A stretch of 64,000 nucleotides of DNA from NCBI RefSeq assembly GCF_947500605.1, contig NZ_CANMSJ010000009.1, positions 1 through 64,000 of the forward strand, in the 5' to 3' direction. Made by a program: the position numbers and the translations under genes. Positions 20,475-28,770 of the stretch are shown here, piece by piece (positions within the stretch are counted from its first letter, which is position 1; each line of letters starts with the position of its first letter). The stretch comes from an uncultured Lacinutrix sp. Its GTDB lineage: Bacteria > Bacteroidota > Bacteroidia > Flavobacteriales > Flavobacteriaceae. The notes under the pieces are model-generated. The model did no database searches. It had not been told where the DNA came from and was given only the letters and a program-made list of their open reading frames with translations.

Positions 20475-20517
20475 TATATTTATTTAGATATTCGAAAACA
20501 TTTTTTGCATATTTTTT

Positions 20518-20820
20518 TCATAAATGTGCTCTTAATTTCTCTTTTCGCTTTTTTAGCTGCCTTTCTAACGACGCAATCGCGCTATCAGCGCCTTCTTCGA
20601 AAGATTTACATTGTTTTTTTACAACAAAACTATCTCCAGGAACACTAACTCGTGCTTCAAAAACTTTATTTTCTTTACCTGTTGTGTTTTCTACTTTCAA
20701 AAAGACGTCAGATTTTATGACTTTATCAAAATACGTTTCTAACTTATTCATTCGTTCTTGAACGAAGTTTAATAATTCTGGATTTGCATTAAAATTTACT
20801 GCTTGCGTGTTTACTTTCAT
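20518..20820 (-). CDS. hpf: Ribosome hibernation/translation-inhibiting factor (HPF/RaiA family)
   Basis: Short HPF/YfiA-type proteins bind the 30S decoding channel in stationary phase and shut down or protect ribosomes. From ATG at 20820 the protein is 100 residues (MKVNTQAVNF), the usual length for the short form; an in-frame start nine codons upstream would add an atypical tail. The beta-alpha-beta-beta-beta-alpha pattern fits the family: LNFVQERMNKLETYF helix, beta strands around VFEARVSVPGD, and a Lys/Arg-rich last helix (LERQLKKRKEKLRAHL). It lies 33 nt after xerC on the same strand and just before the tRNA-tuf cluster. Confidence 0.93.
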   Translation of the reverse strand: MKVNTQAVNFNANPELLNFVQERMNKLETYFDKVIKSDVFLKVENTTGKENKVFEARVSVPGDSFVVKKQCKSFEEGADSAIASLERQLKKRKEKLRAHL

Positions 20821-20853
20821 AAGCGTTGTATTAAATAGGTTATACAATAGCTG

Positions 20854-21744
20854 TTACTTTTTACTTCTTGGATGTGCATTAGAATACACTTTTTTAAGTT
20901 CGGCTATACTATTATGTGTATATATTTGGGTAGCAGCCAAACTTGAATGTCCTAAAAGTTCTTTAACAGCATTTAAATCTGCACCTTGATTTAATAAGTG
21001 TGTTGCAAATGAGTGTCTTAGTATATGCGGACTCTTTTTTACCTTATTAGATGCTAGACTAAAATACTCATTTATTATCCTGTAAACAAGAGTTTCGTAT
21101 ATTTTAACTCCTTTTTTTGTTAAAAAAAGTGAGTGAACATCTTCAATTACACTTAGCTCTTTTCGTTTTGGTAAATAAACTTCTATTGTTTCTATTACAG
21201 ACTGCAATAAGGGAACGTAACGCTCTTTATTTCGTTTCCCTAAGACTTTTAACGTCTTGTTACCAAAGTCTATATCTGATAGTTTTATATTGACTAATTC
21301 TATTCTTCTTATACCTGTAGAATAAAACAATTCTATTATTAGTTTATTTCTTAGACCTTCGTAATCATCTTCGTATTTTAAATCGTCTAGTGCTATATTT
21401 ATTTCGGCTTCGGAAAAAGGAACTTGTATTTTTTTACTTGTTTTTAAAGCTTTGTGTTTCGCTAATGGATTTATCTCTATGTCTCCTATTTTTAATAAGA
21501 ACTTATAATAGGAATTTAACGCTGAGACTTTACGATTTACGCTTCGGTTAGAAATTTTAGATTCTACTAATTGCACAATCCAACTTCTAATTTGAGAATA
21601 GTTTACTTTACCTAATTCTGAATCGTCGAATTCTTGAATTAAAAAAGATTGAAAAGAGTTTATATCGTTTTTATATGCTTTTACTGTTAAACTGGAATAA
21701 TTACGTTCTAGTTGTAGATAATCTGTAAAGGCTTTTATAGACAT
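20854..21744 (-). CDS. xerC: Tyrosine recombinase XerC
   Basis: XerC resolves chromosome dimers at dif with XerD. The 296-residue protein has the N-terminal SAM-like core-binding domain (FTDYLQLERNYSSLTVKAY) and a complete catalytic set: Arg in STGIRRIEL, Lys in GKRNKERYVPL, HILRHSFATHLL (His-x-x-Arg), and the last His/Tyr in LGHSSLAATQIYTH. It is intact and of normal length, so it is a housekeeping copy rather than an integrase of a mobile element. It begins the short xerC-hpf unit. A dispersed repeat element lies about 70-180 nt upstream of its start. Confidence 0.93.
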   Translation of the reverse strand: MSIKAFTDYLQLERNYSSLTVKAYKNDINSFQSFLIQEFDDSELGKVNYSQIRSWIVQLVESKISNRSVNRKVSALNSYYKFLLKIGDIEINPLAKHKALKTSKKIQVPFSEAEINIALDDLKYEDDYEGLRNKLIIELFYSTGIRRIELVNIKLSDIDFGNKTLKVLGKRNKERYVPLLQSVIETIEVYLPKRKELSVIEDVHSLFLTKKGVKIYETLVYRIINEYFSLASNKVKKSPHILRHSFATHLLNQGADLNAVKELLGHSSLAATQIYTHNSIAELKKVYSNAHPRSKK

Positions 21745-21810
21745 AATTGTAGTTTGTTTGTTAAATATAAGAAATAAGCATTACTTAAATTTACTAGTGT
21801 AAACTATATT

Positions 21811-21921
21811 AACAAGTACTCCCGCGTTAAGGTTTGAACGGTTTGTTTGAGCTCCTCGCAGAGAGCGAGTAGTGAAAGCCTGACCAAGACTTGCATTTTT
21901 TATTGCAAGCCTTGGTAACGC
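21811..21921 (+). repeat. Dispersed structured element, copy 1 (37-nt core shared with 59006-59042)
   Basis: The element fills the gap between xerC and the next gene. Its core at 21844-21880 (TGTTTGAGCTCCTCGCAGAG and onward) is identical over 37 nt to the complement of 59006-59042. Inside, CTCGC (21855-21859) pairs with GCGAG (21865-21869). Downstream, CCAAGACTTGCA (21884-21895) pairs with TGCAAGCCTTGG (21904-21915). An outer stem GCGTTA (21824-21829) with TAACGC (21916-21921) closes the whole unit. No ORF is present. Confidence 0.75.
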
Positions 21922-21929
21922 CTAAAAAA

Positions 21930-23348
21930 TTATTCTTTAAAAAGAGAGGCTCTTTTACTTAAGTCTTGAATCATTTTTTCTTCGTCTTCACTTTCTAGCA
22001 AGACATTGTATGTCTCCCAGAACTCTTTGTTATATACTTTTGGTGAAAAAATATCCATATCCCATTTTTTTTGAAGTTCTGCTTCTATTTTATCGTGATT
22101 TAAAACAATGTCTGAAAACAGGATTTCTTGTATTGTATAGTAATAACGTTCTTCTTTATTAAATTGTTCGGCAAATTGCTCGTCTTGTTTGTTTTTAGCC
22201 TTGTAACCTACGTTAACCAGTTTTGGTGTTTCGTAATAAATATAATTAGGGTACATTTTGTCTTTATACTCCTTGTAAGTTATTATTAACTTGTGGTTGG
22301 TTTGTGTATCGAACAGGCGCTTGCTTCTGCTTTTTTGCTGTTCTGAGGCTGCTATTAGCTCATATTCGACCTTTTTAATGGCGAAATTATCGTAATAGAT
22401 GTATAGCCAACCTTTTGCTTCAAAACCTTCATTATATATCCCTTTGGTATCCAAGCCGACATGTTCTTCTCCTTTAGTAATTTCTATTTTATAAAGCTTA
22501 CGTTCGTTATCTACTAAAATAGTATCAAGTTTAAATTGATGATTTTTTAAAATGTCTTCACCAAATATTGCTTTTTTACCGTCTACATTTCTAAACATAT
22601 TTAATTTACCTTGAAATATGTTTTGCAGCCCGTTTACCCTATTATCGTTCCACTTAATAGATTTCTCTAACAAAGCAGTTTTAACTTGACTTCTTTTTAA
22701 GTTTTTAGGATTTGTTCTTACTGTAGAATTTTGATTTATATAAGAAGCATAAGTAAACAAACTATCGATGTCCCTTAAATCGTAACTTTTACGCATTTGA
22801 TCTACGTTTACCTTTAAATGCTTTTTTGCCGGGACTGCATAACTAGAATCGTAAACTGAAATAGCGCTTTCGATAAGCCATTTAAATTCTTTTTTATTAC
22901 GCTCTTTGTGCCTTAAAAAACCTTTTTGAATGTATGATGAATCTGGCATTGTTAGCGGTAACTCTTCAATTGCTTTTAAAACAATGTCGTTTCCTGTTGT
23001 TGGCCTTACTTCTGCCTCTAACACAACCTCGTCTAGAGATGCTACAGCTTCAACTAAGTATATAGGTTCTGAATCATCATATTGATCTAATGGGATTTTT
23101 TCTGTTGAATAACCAATTGATGAAACGACCAAAGTGTCTGACACATTTTCTTTTGGAATACGTAATGCAAATTTTCCATCTGCATTTGTAACTGTACCTA
23201 TTGCTGTACTTTTAATATATACACTTGCACTTTCTATAGGTTCATCTTTAAAGAAGTCTACTACTTGATTGCTAATTTCTTTTTGAGCGAAGACAATTGT
23301 GCTGCATAAAAAGAATAACAGACATAGAATTTGATTTGGGTATTTCAT
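21930..23348 (-). CDS. Secreted carboxypeptidase-like regulatory-domain protein
   Basis: This 472-residue protein has a signal peptide (residues 1-21, ending VFAQ). A CarboxypepD_reg-like beta-sandwich follows at about residues 22-110: the pattern DEPIESASVYIKSTAIGT, NADGKFALRIP, VVSSIGY is the classic one seen at the N-terminus of TonB-dependent receptors. The remaining ~350 residues have no plug or barrel features I recognise, though they are rich in alternating beta-strand patterns with many charged residues. It is probably periplasmic or anchored at the outer membrane; its function is unknown. The gene stands alone between two repeat regions: a dispersed element 3' and an 87-bp tandem repeat array 5'. 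Confidence 0.85.
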   Translation of the reverse strand: MKYPNQILCLLFFLCSTIVFAQKEISNQVVDFFKDEPIESASVYIKSTAIGTVTNADGKFALRIPKENVSDTLVVSSIGYSTEKIPLDQYDDSEPIYLVEAVASLDEVVLEAEVRPTTGNDIVLKAIEELPLTMPDSSYIQKGFLRHKERNKKEFKWLIESAISVYDSSYAVPAKKHLKVNVDQMRKSYDLRDIDSLFTYASYINQNSTVRTNPKNLKRSQVKTALLEKSIKWNDNRVNGLQNIFQGKLNMFRNVDGKKAIFGEDILKNHQFKLDTILVDNERKLYKIEITKGEEHVGLDTKGIYNEGFEAKGWLYIYYDNFAIKKVEYELIAASEQQKSRSKRLFDTQTNHKLIITYKEYKDKMYPNYIYYETPKLVNVGYKAKNKQDEQFAEQFNKEERYYYTIQEILFSDIVLNHDKIEAELQKKWDMDIFSPKVYNKEFWETYNVLLESEDEEKMIQDLSKRASLFKE

Positions 23349-23552
23349 TTTTTAAAAAAGTTGATATTTATAATTTGACCTCTTTTTCAATAACGAAAAC
23401 TATGTGACATTATTGAATTAAACTTGGTAAAAGTAATATTTCTTTTCTAAACATTAATCTCTTTCTATAAACTATAAAATTCTTGCTTTACTGAATTTAA
23501 CTCAGTATTAATAGCAAGAATCTTATATTTTACTTTAGGTATATTTACCTTT
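23349..23552. other. AT-rich spacer
   Basis: Together with the tandem array that follows, this is a gap of 346 nt. No ORF, tRNA or convincing terminator was seen in this part; it should hold the promoter of the minus-strand secreted-protein gene. Confidence 0.4.
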
Positions 23553-23694
23553 ATATCAATTAGCGTTTTAGCAAATTGAAAACAATTTTAACTAAAAGGC
23601 AAATTATTTAATGCTTTACAGCAGGCTTGTATTCCTTTTTATCAATTACCATTTTAGCAAATTGAAAACAATTTTCGCTAAAACAATAATTTAC
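23553..23694 (-). repeat. Degenerate 87-bp tandem copies of the 3' end of the acyl-CoA dehydrogenase gene
   Basis: The 3' end of the neighbouring gene is repeated downstream at an 87-bp period. The in-gene copy has its stop at 23695. A second copy has the same stop-proximal peptide (MVIDKKEYKPAVKH, then TAA) with the stop at 23608 and only synonymous changes. A third partial copy starts at 23553 (TATCAATTA matched 87 nt later at 23640). The joining sequence CAAATTGAAAACAATTTT is repeated as well. Copies 2 and 3 are not translated as part of the gene. Confidence 0.85.
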
Positions 23695-24867
23695 TTAATG
23701 CTTAACAGCAGGCTTATATTCCTTTTTATCAATTACCATTTTAGCGATAATCTCTCTTAAGATTTCAGAAGTTCCTCCACCAATAGGTCCTAGTCTACTA
23801 TCACGCAATAAACGTGCCATTGGGTATTCTTCCATATAACCATAGCCTCCTAACATTTGAAGACACTGATAAATAACATCGTCTGCCATTTTTGTAGAAC
23901 GCAATTTAGATATTGTTGCTTCTTTTACAACATATTCATTTTTATCTAATCTTGCTGCTACTGTGTAATTAAATTCTTTACACACTTCCATGTCTGCATA
24001 GCAATCTGCCATTGTATGGCGTAAGGCTTGGAATTTGTCTATACTTTTACCAAAAGCCTGACGTTCTCCCATATATTTTACTGCATATTCTAAAGCAAAT
24101 TCTGCTCTTGCATGTGCATTAACACCCATAATTAAGCGTTCGAAAGCAAAGTGTTGCATAATGTATGGAAAACCTTTTCCTTCTTCTCCCATTAAATGGC
24201 TTGCAGGAATAACTACATTATCGAATGCAATTTCTCCTGTATCACTAGCTCTCCAACCTAATTTATCTAACTTGGTTGCACTTACTCCTTTTGTATCTCT
24301 ATCTACTATAAACATACTAATACCTTTATTACCAAGTTCTGGACTTGTTTTGGCTGCAACTACAATATAATCGCTGTATACACCATTTGTAATGAAAGTT
24401 TTAGAACCATTTAATATATAAGTATCTCCTTCTTTTACAGCAGTTGTTCGCATTCCTGCAACATCACTACCTCCAAAAGGTTCGGTTACTGCCATAGCGC
24501 CAATAAACTCTCCTGTAATACTTTTTGTTAAATATTTTTGTTTAACCTCTTCACTTCCTTCTGCATTTACATGCGTCATTGCTAAGTATGCATGTGCCCA
24601 CATTGCTGCTGCAAAACCTCCAGAATTTACTTTTTGAAGTTCTTCTAAAAATATAACGGTATAAAACAGATCTAAATCCATTCCACCATAAGCCTCAGGA
24701 TATGCGATTCCAAAAAATCCCATCTCTCCAAATTTCTCCCATATAAAGCGTTCTATATGACCCGTTTTTTCCCACTTGTCTATATGCGGCACAACCTCTT
24801 TTTGTAAGAAGTCTGCTAAACTTTGTCTAAATAAATTATGTTCTTCGGTGAAGTATCTGCTGTCCAT
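23695..24867 (-). CDS. Acyl-CoA dehydrogenase
   Basis: This is a 390-residue FAD-dependent acyl-CoA dehydrogenase, full length. It catalyses the first alpha-beta oxidation of an acyl-CoA in fatty-acid or branched-chain amino-acid breakdown and passes electrons to ETF. The FAD-binding motif AMAVTEPFGGSDVAGMRT and SKTFITNGVYSDY lie in the middle. The C-terminal helical domain has QAFGKSIDKFQALRH and the GGYGYMEEYPMARLLRD block, then GGTSEILREIIAK, in which a Glu sits at the usual catalytic place. Substrate length cannot be decided from sequence alone. It is last in a minus-strand run, 11 nt after the ComEA-like gene. Its 3' end is tandemly duplicated in decayed form just downstream. Confidence 0.93.
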   Translation of the reverse strand: MDSRYFTEEHNLFRQSLADFLQKEVVPHIDKWEKTGHIERFIWEKFGEMGFFGIAYPEAYGGMDLDLFYTVIFLEELQKVNSGGFAAAMWAHAYLAMTHVNAEGSEEVKQKYLTKSITGEFIGAMAVTEPFGGSDVAGMRTTAVKEGDTYILNGSKTFITNGVYSDYIVVAAKTSPELGNKGISMFIVDRDTKGVSATKLDKLGWRASDTGEIAFDNVVIPASHLMGEEGKGFPYIMQHFAFERLIMGVNAHARAEFALEYAVKYMGERQAFGKSIDKFQALRHTMADCYADMEVCKEFNYTVAARLDKNEYVVKEATISKLRSTKMADDVIYQCLQMLGGYGYMEEYPMARLLRDSRLGPIGGGTSEILREIIAKMVIDKKEYKPAVKH

Positions 24868-24878
24868 TTTATTATATT

Positions 24879-25757
24879 CTAATTAAGCCGTAAATATAAC
24901 TTAATTATCTCTATTTTTTTCACAGGAAAGTCTTTAACTTTTATTAAATCCTCAAAAGAATTAAACCCTTCATACAGTGTTCTGTATTCTATAATATTAT
25001 GGGCTATTTCGTAATCTATAAATCTTACAGTTACTAACTGTGACTTTGAAGCTGTGTTTAAATTAATTTTATTAATGGCTTTTGGCGTTTTTAAACTGAA
25101 CGATTTTTTAAGTTCTTCTATAGTTTCAGGCTTTAAGCCATAAACTTGATTTAACTCTATTATTGAAACAAAACCATTTTGCTTTGTACGGTAATTAATA
25201 ATACGTTTTGAATACGCCTCTCCTATTCCGTAAACCTTTTGAAGCTGAATTGCGGTTGCAGTATTTAAATCTATTTTTTCTGCTTCAGTTTTAGCCTTAC
25301 TTGTATTGAAGGATTTTGTGTATTGCTTTTTAGGCTTTGGGTTAGTTACCCAATCTGGAAACTTAAAATAAGGTGATATCTTATTAAAAACTGAATCTGA
25401 AACTTTTGTGACTTGCTGAAACTGTTTGGGAGAATTTATCCATTGGTCTTTAGCTCTAAATTTTAAAAGTCTATTAATTTCTTCGCTAGACATTCCTAAA
25501 GTATAACCTTTATAATCGGTAATAAAATTAGGGTTAAAAGGATAGATTTTTGGTTTACGTTTTTCAAGCTCTACCAATTTTAAAGAATCTATTTCTGTTT
25601 GAAATAATTGTAATGCTTTTGAATCTACGGTTATTTCTTCCGAAGAAAAATTAACAAATGCATAAACACATTGTAAAGCAACAATGAGTAATAGCAATAA
25701 AAAAATCCCATTTCGTTGTTGCGTAGTGAACTTGAAATGGGATTTTATATTTTTCAT
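24879..25757 (-). CDS. ComEA-like helix-hairpin-helix protein
   Basis: The 292-residue protein has an N-terminal membrane anchor (GIFLLLLLIVALQCVYAF, about residues 17-34). It then has a series of helix-hairpin-helix motifs in the C-terminal half: DLNTATAIQLQKVYGIGEAY, IIELNQVYGLKPETIEEL, and a third starting INLNTASKSQLVTVRFID. The anchored HhH architecture is that of ComEA, which binds incoming DNA in the periplasm. Most Bacteroidota genes of this form have an uncharacterised role, so competence is only a possibility. It is 14 nt after the symporter gene and 11 nt before the acyl-CoA dehydrogenase on the same strand. Confidence 0.85.
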   Translation of the reverse strand: MKNIKSHFKFTTQQRNGIFLLLLLIVALQCVYAFVNFSSEEITVDSKALQLFQTEIDSLKLVELEKRKPKIYPFNPNFITDYKGYTLGMSSEEINRLLKFRAKDQWINSPKQFQQVTKVSDSVFNKISPYFKFPDWVTNPKPKKQYTKSFNTSKAKTEAEKIDLNTATAIQLQKVYGIGEAYSKRIINYRTKQNGFVSIIELNQVYGLKPETIEELKKSFSLKTPKAINKINLNTASKSQLVTVRFIDYEIAHNIIEYRTLYEGFNSFEDLIKVKDFPVKKIEIIKLYLRLN

Positions 25758-25771
25758 ATTAATATTATATG

Positions 25772-27382
25772 TTATTCCTTTTTAGCTTTAATAGCAGACA
25801 TATACTTTGTAAGCTCCTCCTTTACTTTAGGAGCAAGAAGTACTAGACCTATCATGTTTGGAACCATCATTGCAAATACCATAGCATCTGAGAATCCAAT
25901 TACAGATCCTAAACTCGCCGCAGCACCAACAACTACAAATACACAAAAGATAACTTTATAAGTATACTCTGCTTTTTTAGTACGTCCAAATAGGTAAGAC
26001 CATCCTTGGTAACCGTAGTAAGACCAAGAAATCATAGAACTAAATGCAAACAATACAACTGCTATAGTTAATACATATGGGAACCATGAGATTGAAGATT
26101 CGAATGCGCTAGATGTTAATAAAATTGCTTGCGCATCACTTCCCGGAGGATTAGATGGATCTACAAAACCTGTAATAATTAATACTAAAGCCGTCATTGT
26201 ACAAACAACAACAGTATCTATAAAAGGTTCTAATAATGCAACTAAACCTTCACTTGCAGCATATTTTGTTTTTACTGCAGAATGCGCTATCGAAGCCGAA
26301 CCAATACCTGCTTCGTTCGAGAACGCAGCACGTCTAAATCCTTGTACTAATACACCAACTACACCACCGGCAATTCCTTCAGGACTAAATGCTCCATCCC
26401 AAATTGCAAGAAAAGCTGATCCAACCATATCTGATTTAGAAATAATTACAAATAATGATGCTGCTACATAAATAGCAACCATAAATGGTACAATTTTGTC
26501 TGTTACTTTTGCAATTTTCTTAATACCACCAATTATAACGATACCCACTAAAATAGCCATAACAAGACCAAAAGCCCAACCATAACCATGTAAGAAAGAT
26601 TGCTCACCTCCTGTAATATTTTCTACTAACTGAAATGCTTGATTAACTTGGAACATGTTTCCACCTCCAAAAGAACCACCAATAACAAATATTGCAAAAA
26701 GCACTGCTAATACTCGACCTAAACCACCAAGTCCTTTAGACTTTAATCCTTTAGTTAAGTAATACATTGGTCCTCCATAAACAGTACCGTCTGATTCTAT
26801 ATCTCTATATTTTACACCTAAAGTACATTCTACAAATTTTGAAGCCATTCCTAAAAATCCAGCAATAATCATCCAGAAGGTTGCTCCTGCTCCACCAATT
26901 GAAACTGCAATGGCAACACCAGCAATGTTTCCTAAACCTACAGTTGCAGATAATGCAGCTGTTAATGCTTGGAAATGACTAACCTCACCTTCGTGATTTT
27001 CTACCTTAATAGTCTCTATAGAATCTCCTCCAGGAGTAGAATCTCCAGCGACACTTAAATCTTGAACACTTTTATCATCTGCACCATCTAAATGATCGTA
27101 CTTACCTCTAACAATATTTACTGAAGTAAAGAATCCTCTAAAATTTATAAAATTAAAGTAAAAAGTAAAGTATAGAGCTCCAAGAATTAAAGGAAATAGA
27201 ACCCAAAATATTTTTACGCCACCTCCAAAGTTAATTTGGTAAAATATTAAATCCACAAACCAACCTGTTGCATTTCCAAAGGCTTTATCGATTTTTTGGT
27301 CTATACCAATCTCTGCGGAGTCTTGAGCGATTGATAACAGTGGTAGAATTAAAGAGAAAATTGAAAGAAGATACTTCTTCAT
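25772..27382 (-). CDS. Sodium:alanine symporter family protein (AGCS)
   Basis: This 536-residue inner-membrane transporter belongs to the alanine/glycine:cation symporter family. About ten membrane segments are visible. Family signatures include VGLGNIAGVAIAVSIGGAGA (residues ~150-170), GGPMYYLTKGL, and AFSNEAGIGSASIAHSAVKT, which holds substrate- and Na+-binding residues in characterised members. There is a hydrophobic signal-like N-terminus (MKKYLLSIFSLILPLLSIAQ) and an extra ~60-residue hydrophilic insert after the second helix, common in Bacteroidota versions. It probably imports small neutral amino acids with Na+. It lies within the minus-strand run headed by the DUF2851 gene. Confidence 0.93.
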   Translation of the reverse strand: MKKYLLSIFSLILPLLSIAQDSAEIGIDQKIDKAFGNATGWFVDLIFYQINFGGGVKIFWVLFPLILGALYFTFYFNFINFRGFFTSVNIVRGKYDHLDGADDKSVQDLSVAGDSTPGGDSIETIKVENHEGEVSHFQALTAALSATVGLGNIAGVAIAVSIGGAGATFWMIIAGFLGMASKFVECTLGVKYRDIESDGTVYGGPMYYLTKGLKSKGLGGLGRVLAVLFAIFVIGGSFGGGNMFQVNQAFQLVENITGGEQSFLHGYGWAFGLVMAILVGIVIIGGIKKIAKVTDKIVPFMVAIYVAASLFVIISKSDMVGSAFLAIWDGAFSPEGIAGGVVGVLVQGFRRAAFSNEAGIGSASIAHSAVKTKYAASEGLVALLEPFIDTVVVCTMTALVLIITGFVDPSNPPGSDAQAILLTSSAFESSISWFPYVLTIAVVLFAFSSMISWSYYGYQGWSYLFGRTKKAEYTYKVIFCVFVVVGAAASLGSVIGFSDAMVFAMMVPNMIGLVLLAPKVKEELTKYMSAIKAKKE

Positions 27383-27474
27383 AATGTGTTTTAGTTAGTT
27401 AATTTTTAGTTTAAGAATAGCAAGATGCAAAAAATTGCTGAGTTTATAAAATGGTAATCGTTAAAAGATTAACA

Positions 27475-28500
27475 CTAATCCAAATCGTAGATAGATTTTA
27501 GCTGTTGTATTTGCTCTGGTCTTCCCAATACAATTACTTTAGAATGTGGCACTAATTTTATTTCGGCTTCTGGGTTAACAATGTATTCTCCACCGCTTCC
27601 TTTAAAGCCTATAACAGTACAACCCGTTTTATTTCTCAAGTCTAAATCTTTAATAGTCTGCACTTTATTTGAGGTGTTATAGAGTTTATCTACATCTATT
27701 TCTTCAATATTTACATTATCGTTTCCACCTACAGCTAGGTTATCTATAAACTCAATTAAGTCTGGAACAACAACTAAAGATGCCATGTGATCTCCACCAA
27801 TTCTATCTGGAGAAATAACATTATTAGCACCTGCTAATTTTAACTTTTTATAAGACGTTTCTCGAGAAGCACGACTAATTATGCAAGCTTCTTTATTAAT
27901 TTGTCTTGCAGAAAGCACCACAAATAGATTATCGGCATCACTTGGCAAAGCCGAAATTAATGTACCTGCTCTTTCTAAACCTGCTTGCAAAAGTACTTCG
28001 TCCTCATTAGCATTACCAAATACCATTGGCATTGTCTCACTCTGGAACTTATCTATTATTTCTTTATTCTTCTCAATAATTACAAATGGCTTTTTGTAAG
28101 ACATTAGTTTTTTAGCTGCCTGTTTTCCATTACGTCCAAAACCACAAATAATGGTATGGTTTTGAAAACCATCAATTTTCTTTTGCATCTTTTTCTTTTT
28201 TAGCTCATCGAAGTTATTTCTACTAATAATATACTCGGTAATAATAGAAAGTGCGTAACCTACTATTACAACACTAGACAAAATTAAAAATACAGTAAAT
28301 ATTTTAGAGCTATCATCCAGCGGTTGCACTTCTCCAAAACCAACGGTTGTAATAGTAATAACCGTCATATAAACAGCATCTACCCAAGAGTATCCAGAGA
28401 TCATTTTAAACCCTAAAACACCTGTTAACAATACAAATACTAATAGCGCAATGGCTAAATATATTTTTGTTCTAAAAAATTTAAGTAATGAATCTACCAT
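27475..28500 (-). CDS. Voltage-insensitive K+ channel with RCK/TrkA-N domain
   Basis: This 341-residue protein resembles Kch/MthK-type potassium channels. Two membrane segments flank the pore loop, which has the selectivity filter TITTVGFGE (about residues 50-58). A RCK N-domain follows with the Rossmann motif CGFGRNGKQAA (about residue 120) and a RCK C-domain at the end (TVIGFKGSGGEYIVNP). It conducts K+ across the inner membrane under control of a cytoplasmic ligand, perhaps a nucleotide or Ca2+. It lies 3 nt after the PspC gene, so the two are very likely co-transcribed and perhaps coupled in translation. Confidence 0.92.
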   Translation of the reverse strand: MVDSLLKFFRTKIYLAIALLVFVLLTGVLGFKMISGYSWVDAVYMTVITITTVGFGEVQPLDDSSKIFTVFLILSSVVIVGYALSIITEYIISRNNFDELKKKKMQKKIDGFQNHTIICGFGRNGKQAAKKLMSYKKPFVIIEKNKEIIDKFQSETMPMVFGNANEDEVLLQAGLERAGTLISALPSDADNLFVVLSARQINKEACIISRASRETSYKKLKLAGANNVISPDRIGGDHMASLVVVPDLIEFIDNLAVGGNDNVNIEEIDVDKLYNTSNKVQTIKDLDLRNKTGCTVIGFKGSGGEYIVNPEAEIKLVPHSKVIVLGRPEQIQQLKSIYDLD

Positions 28501-28503
28501 TTT

Positions 28504-28731
28504 TTATAAGTCGAAAACCGAAGATCTTTTAGTGTATAGAATATCTTTTATTCGCATCCAGAAAGCCATAAATAAGTATAAGGCAAAACCGAAACCAACG
28601 GTTATAAATGTTAAATACATAAAAGAGGTACGAACAATTTTGGCACGAATACCCAATCTATCTGCTATTCGCTGACAAACATGGTAGCCGTGTTTTTGAA
28701 AAAACAACAATGTATTTCGTGCTATTTGCAT
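28504..28731 (-). CDS. Small PspC-domain membrane protein
   Basis: This 75-residue protein has a PspC-type N-terminal helix (HVCQRIADRLGIRAKIVRT) followed by one long membrane helix (SFMYLTFITVGFGFALYLFM). PspC proteins of the phage-shock response sense stress in the inner membrane, but many Bacteroidota have only such stand-alone PspC domains with unknown function. It lies 39 nt after the DUF2851 gene and 3 nt ahead of the potassium-channel gene, so it may act with the channel; this is inferred from spacing only. Confidence 0.8.
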   Translation of the reverse strand: MQIARNTLLFFQKHGYHVCQRIADRLGIRAKIVRTSFMYLTFITVGFGFALYLFMAFWMRIKDILYTKRSSVFDL

Positions 28732-28770
28732 ATTGCAAGGTAATAAAACCTTTTCTAATTTAATTCTAAA

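Noticed and set aside
20854-21744. Phage integrase marking a genomic island
   Set aside because: Length and motifs fit housekeeping XerC, it lies beside hpf, and no attachment-site repeats or phage genes were seen.
23553-23760. CRISPR-like array
   Set aside because: The 87-bp units are gene-end copies without short spacers or cas genes.
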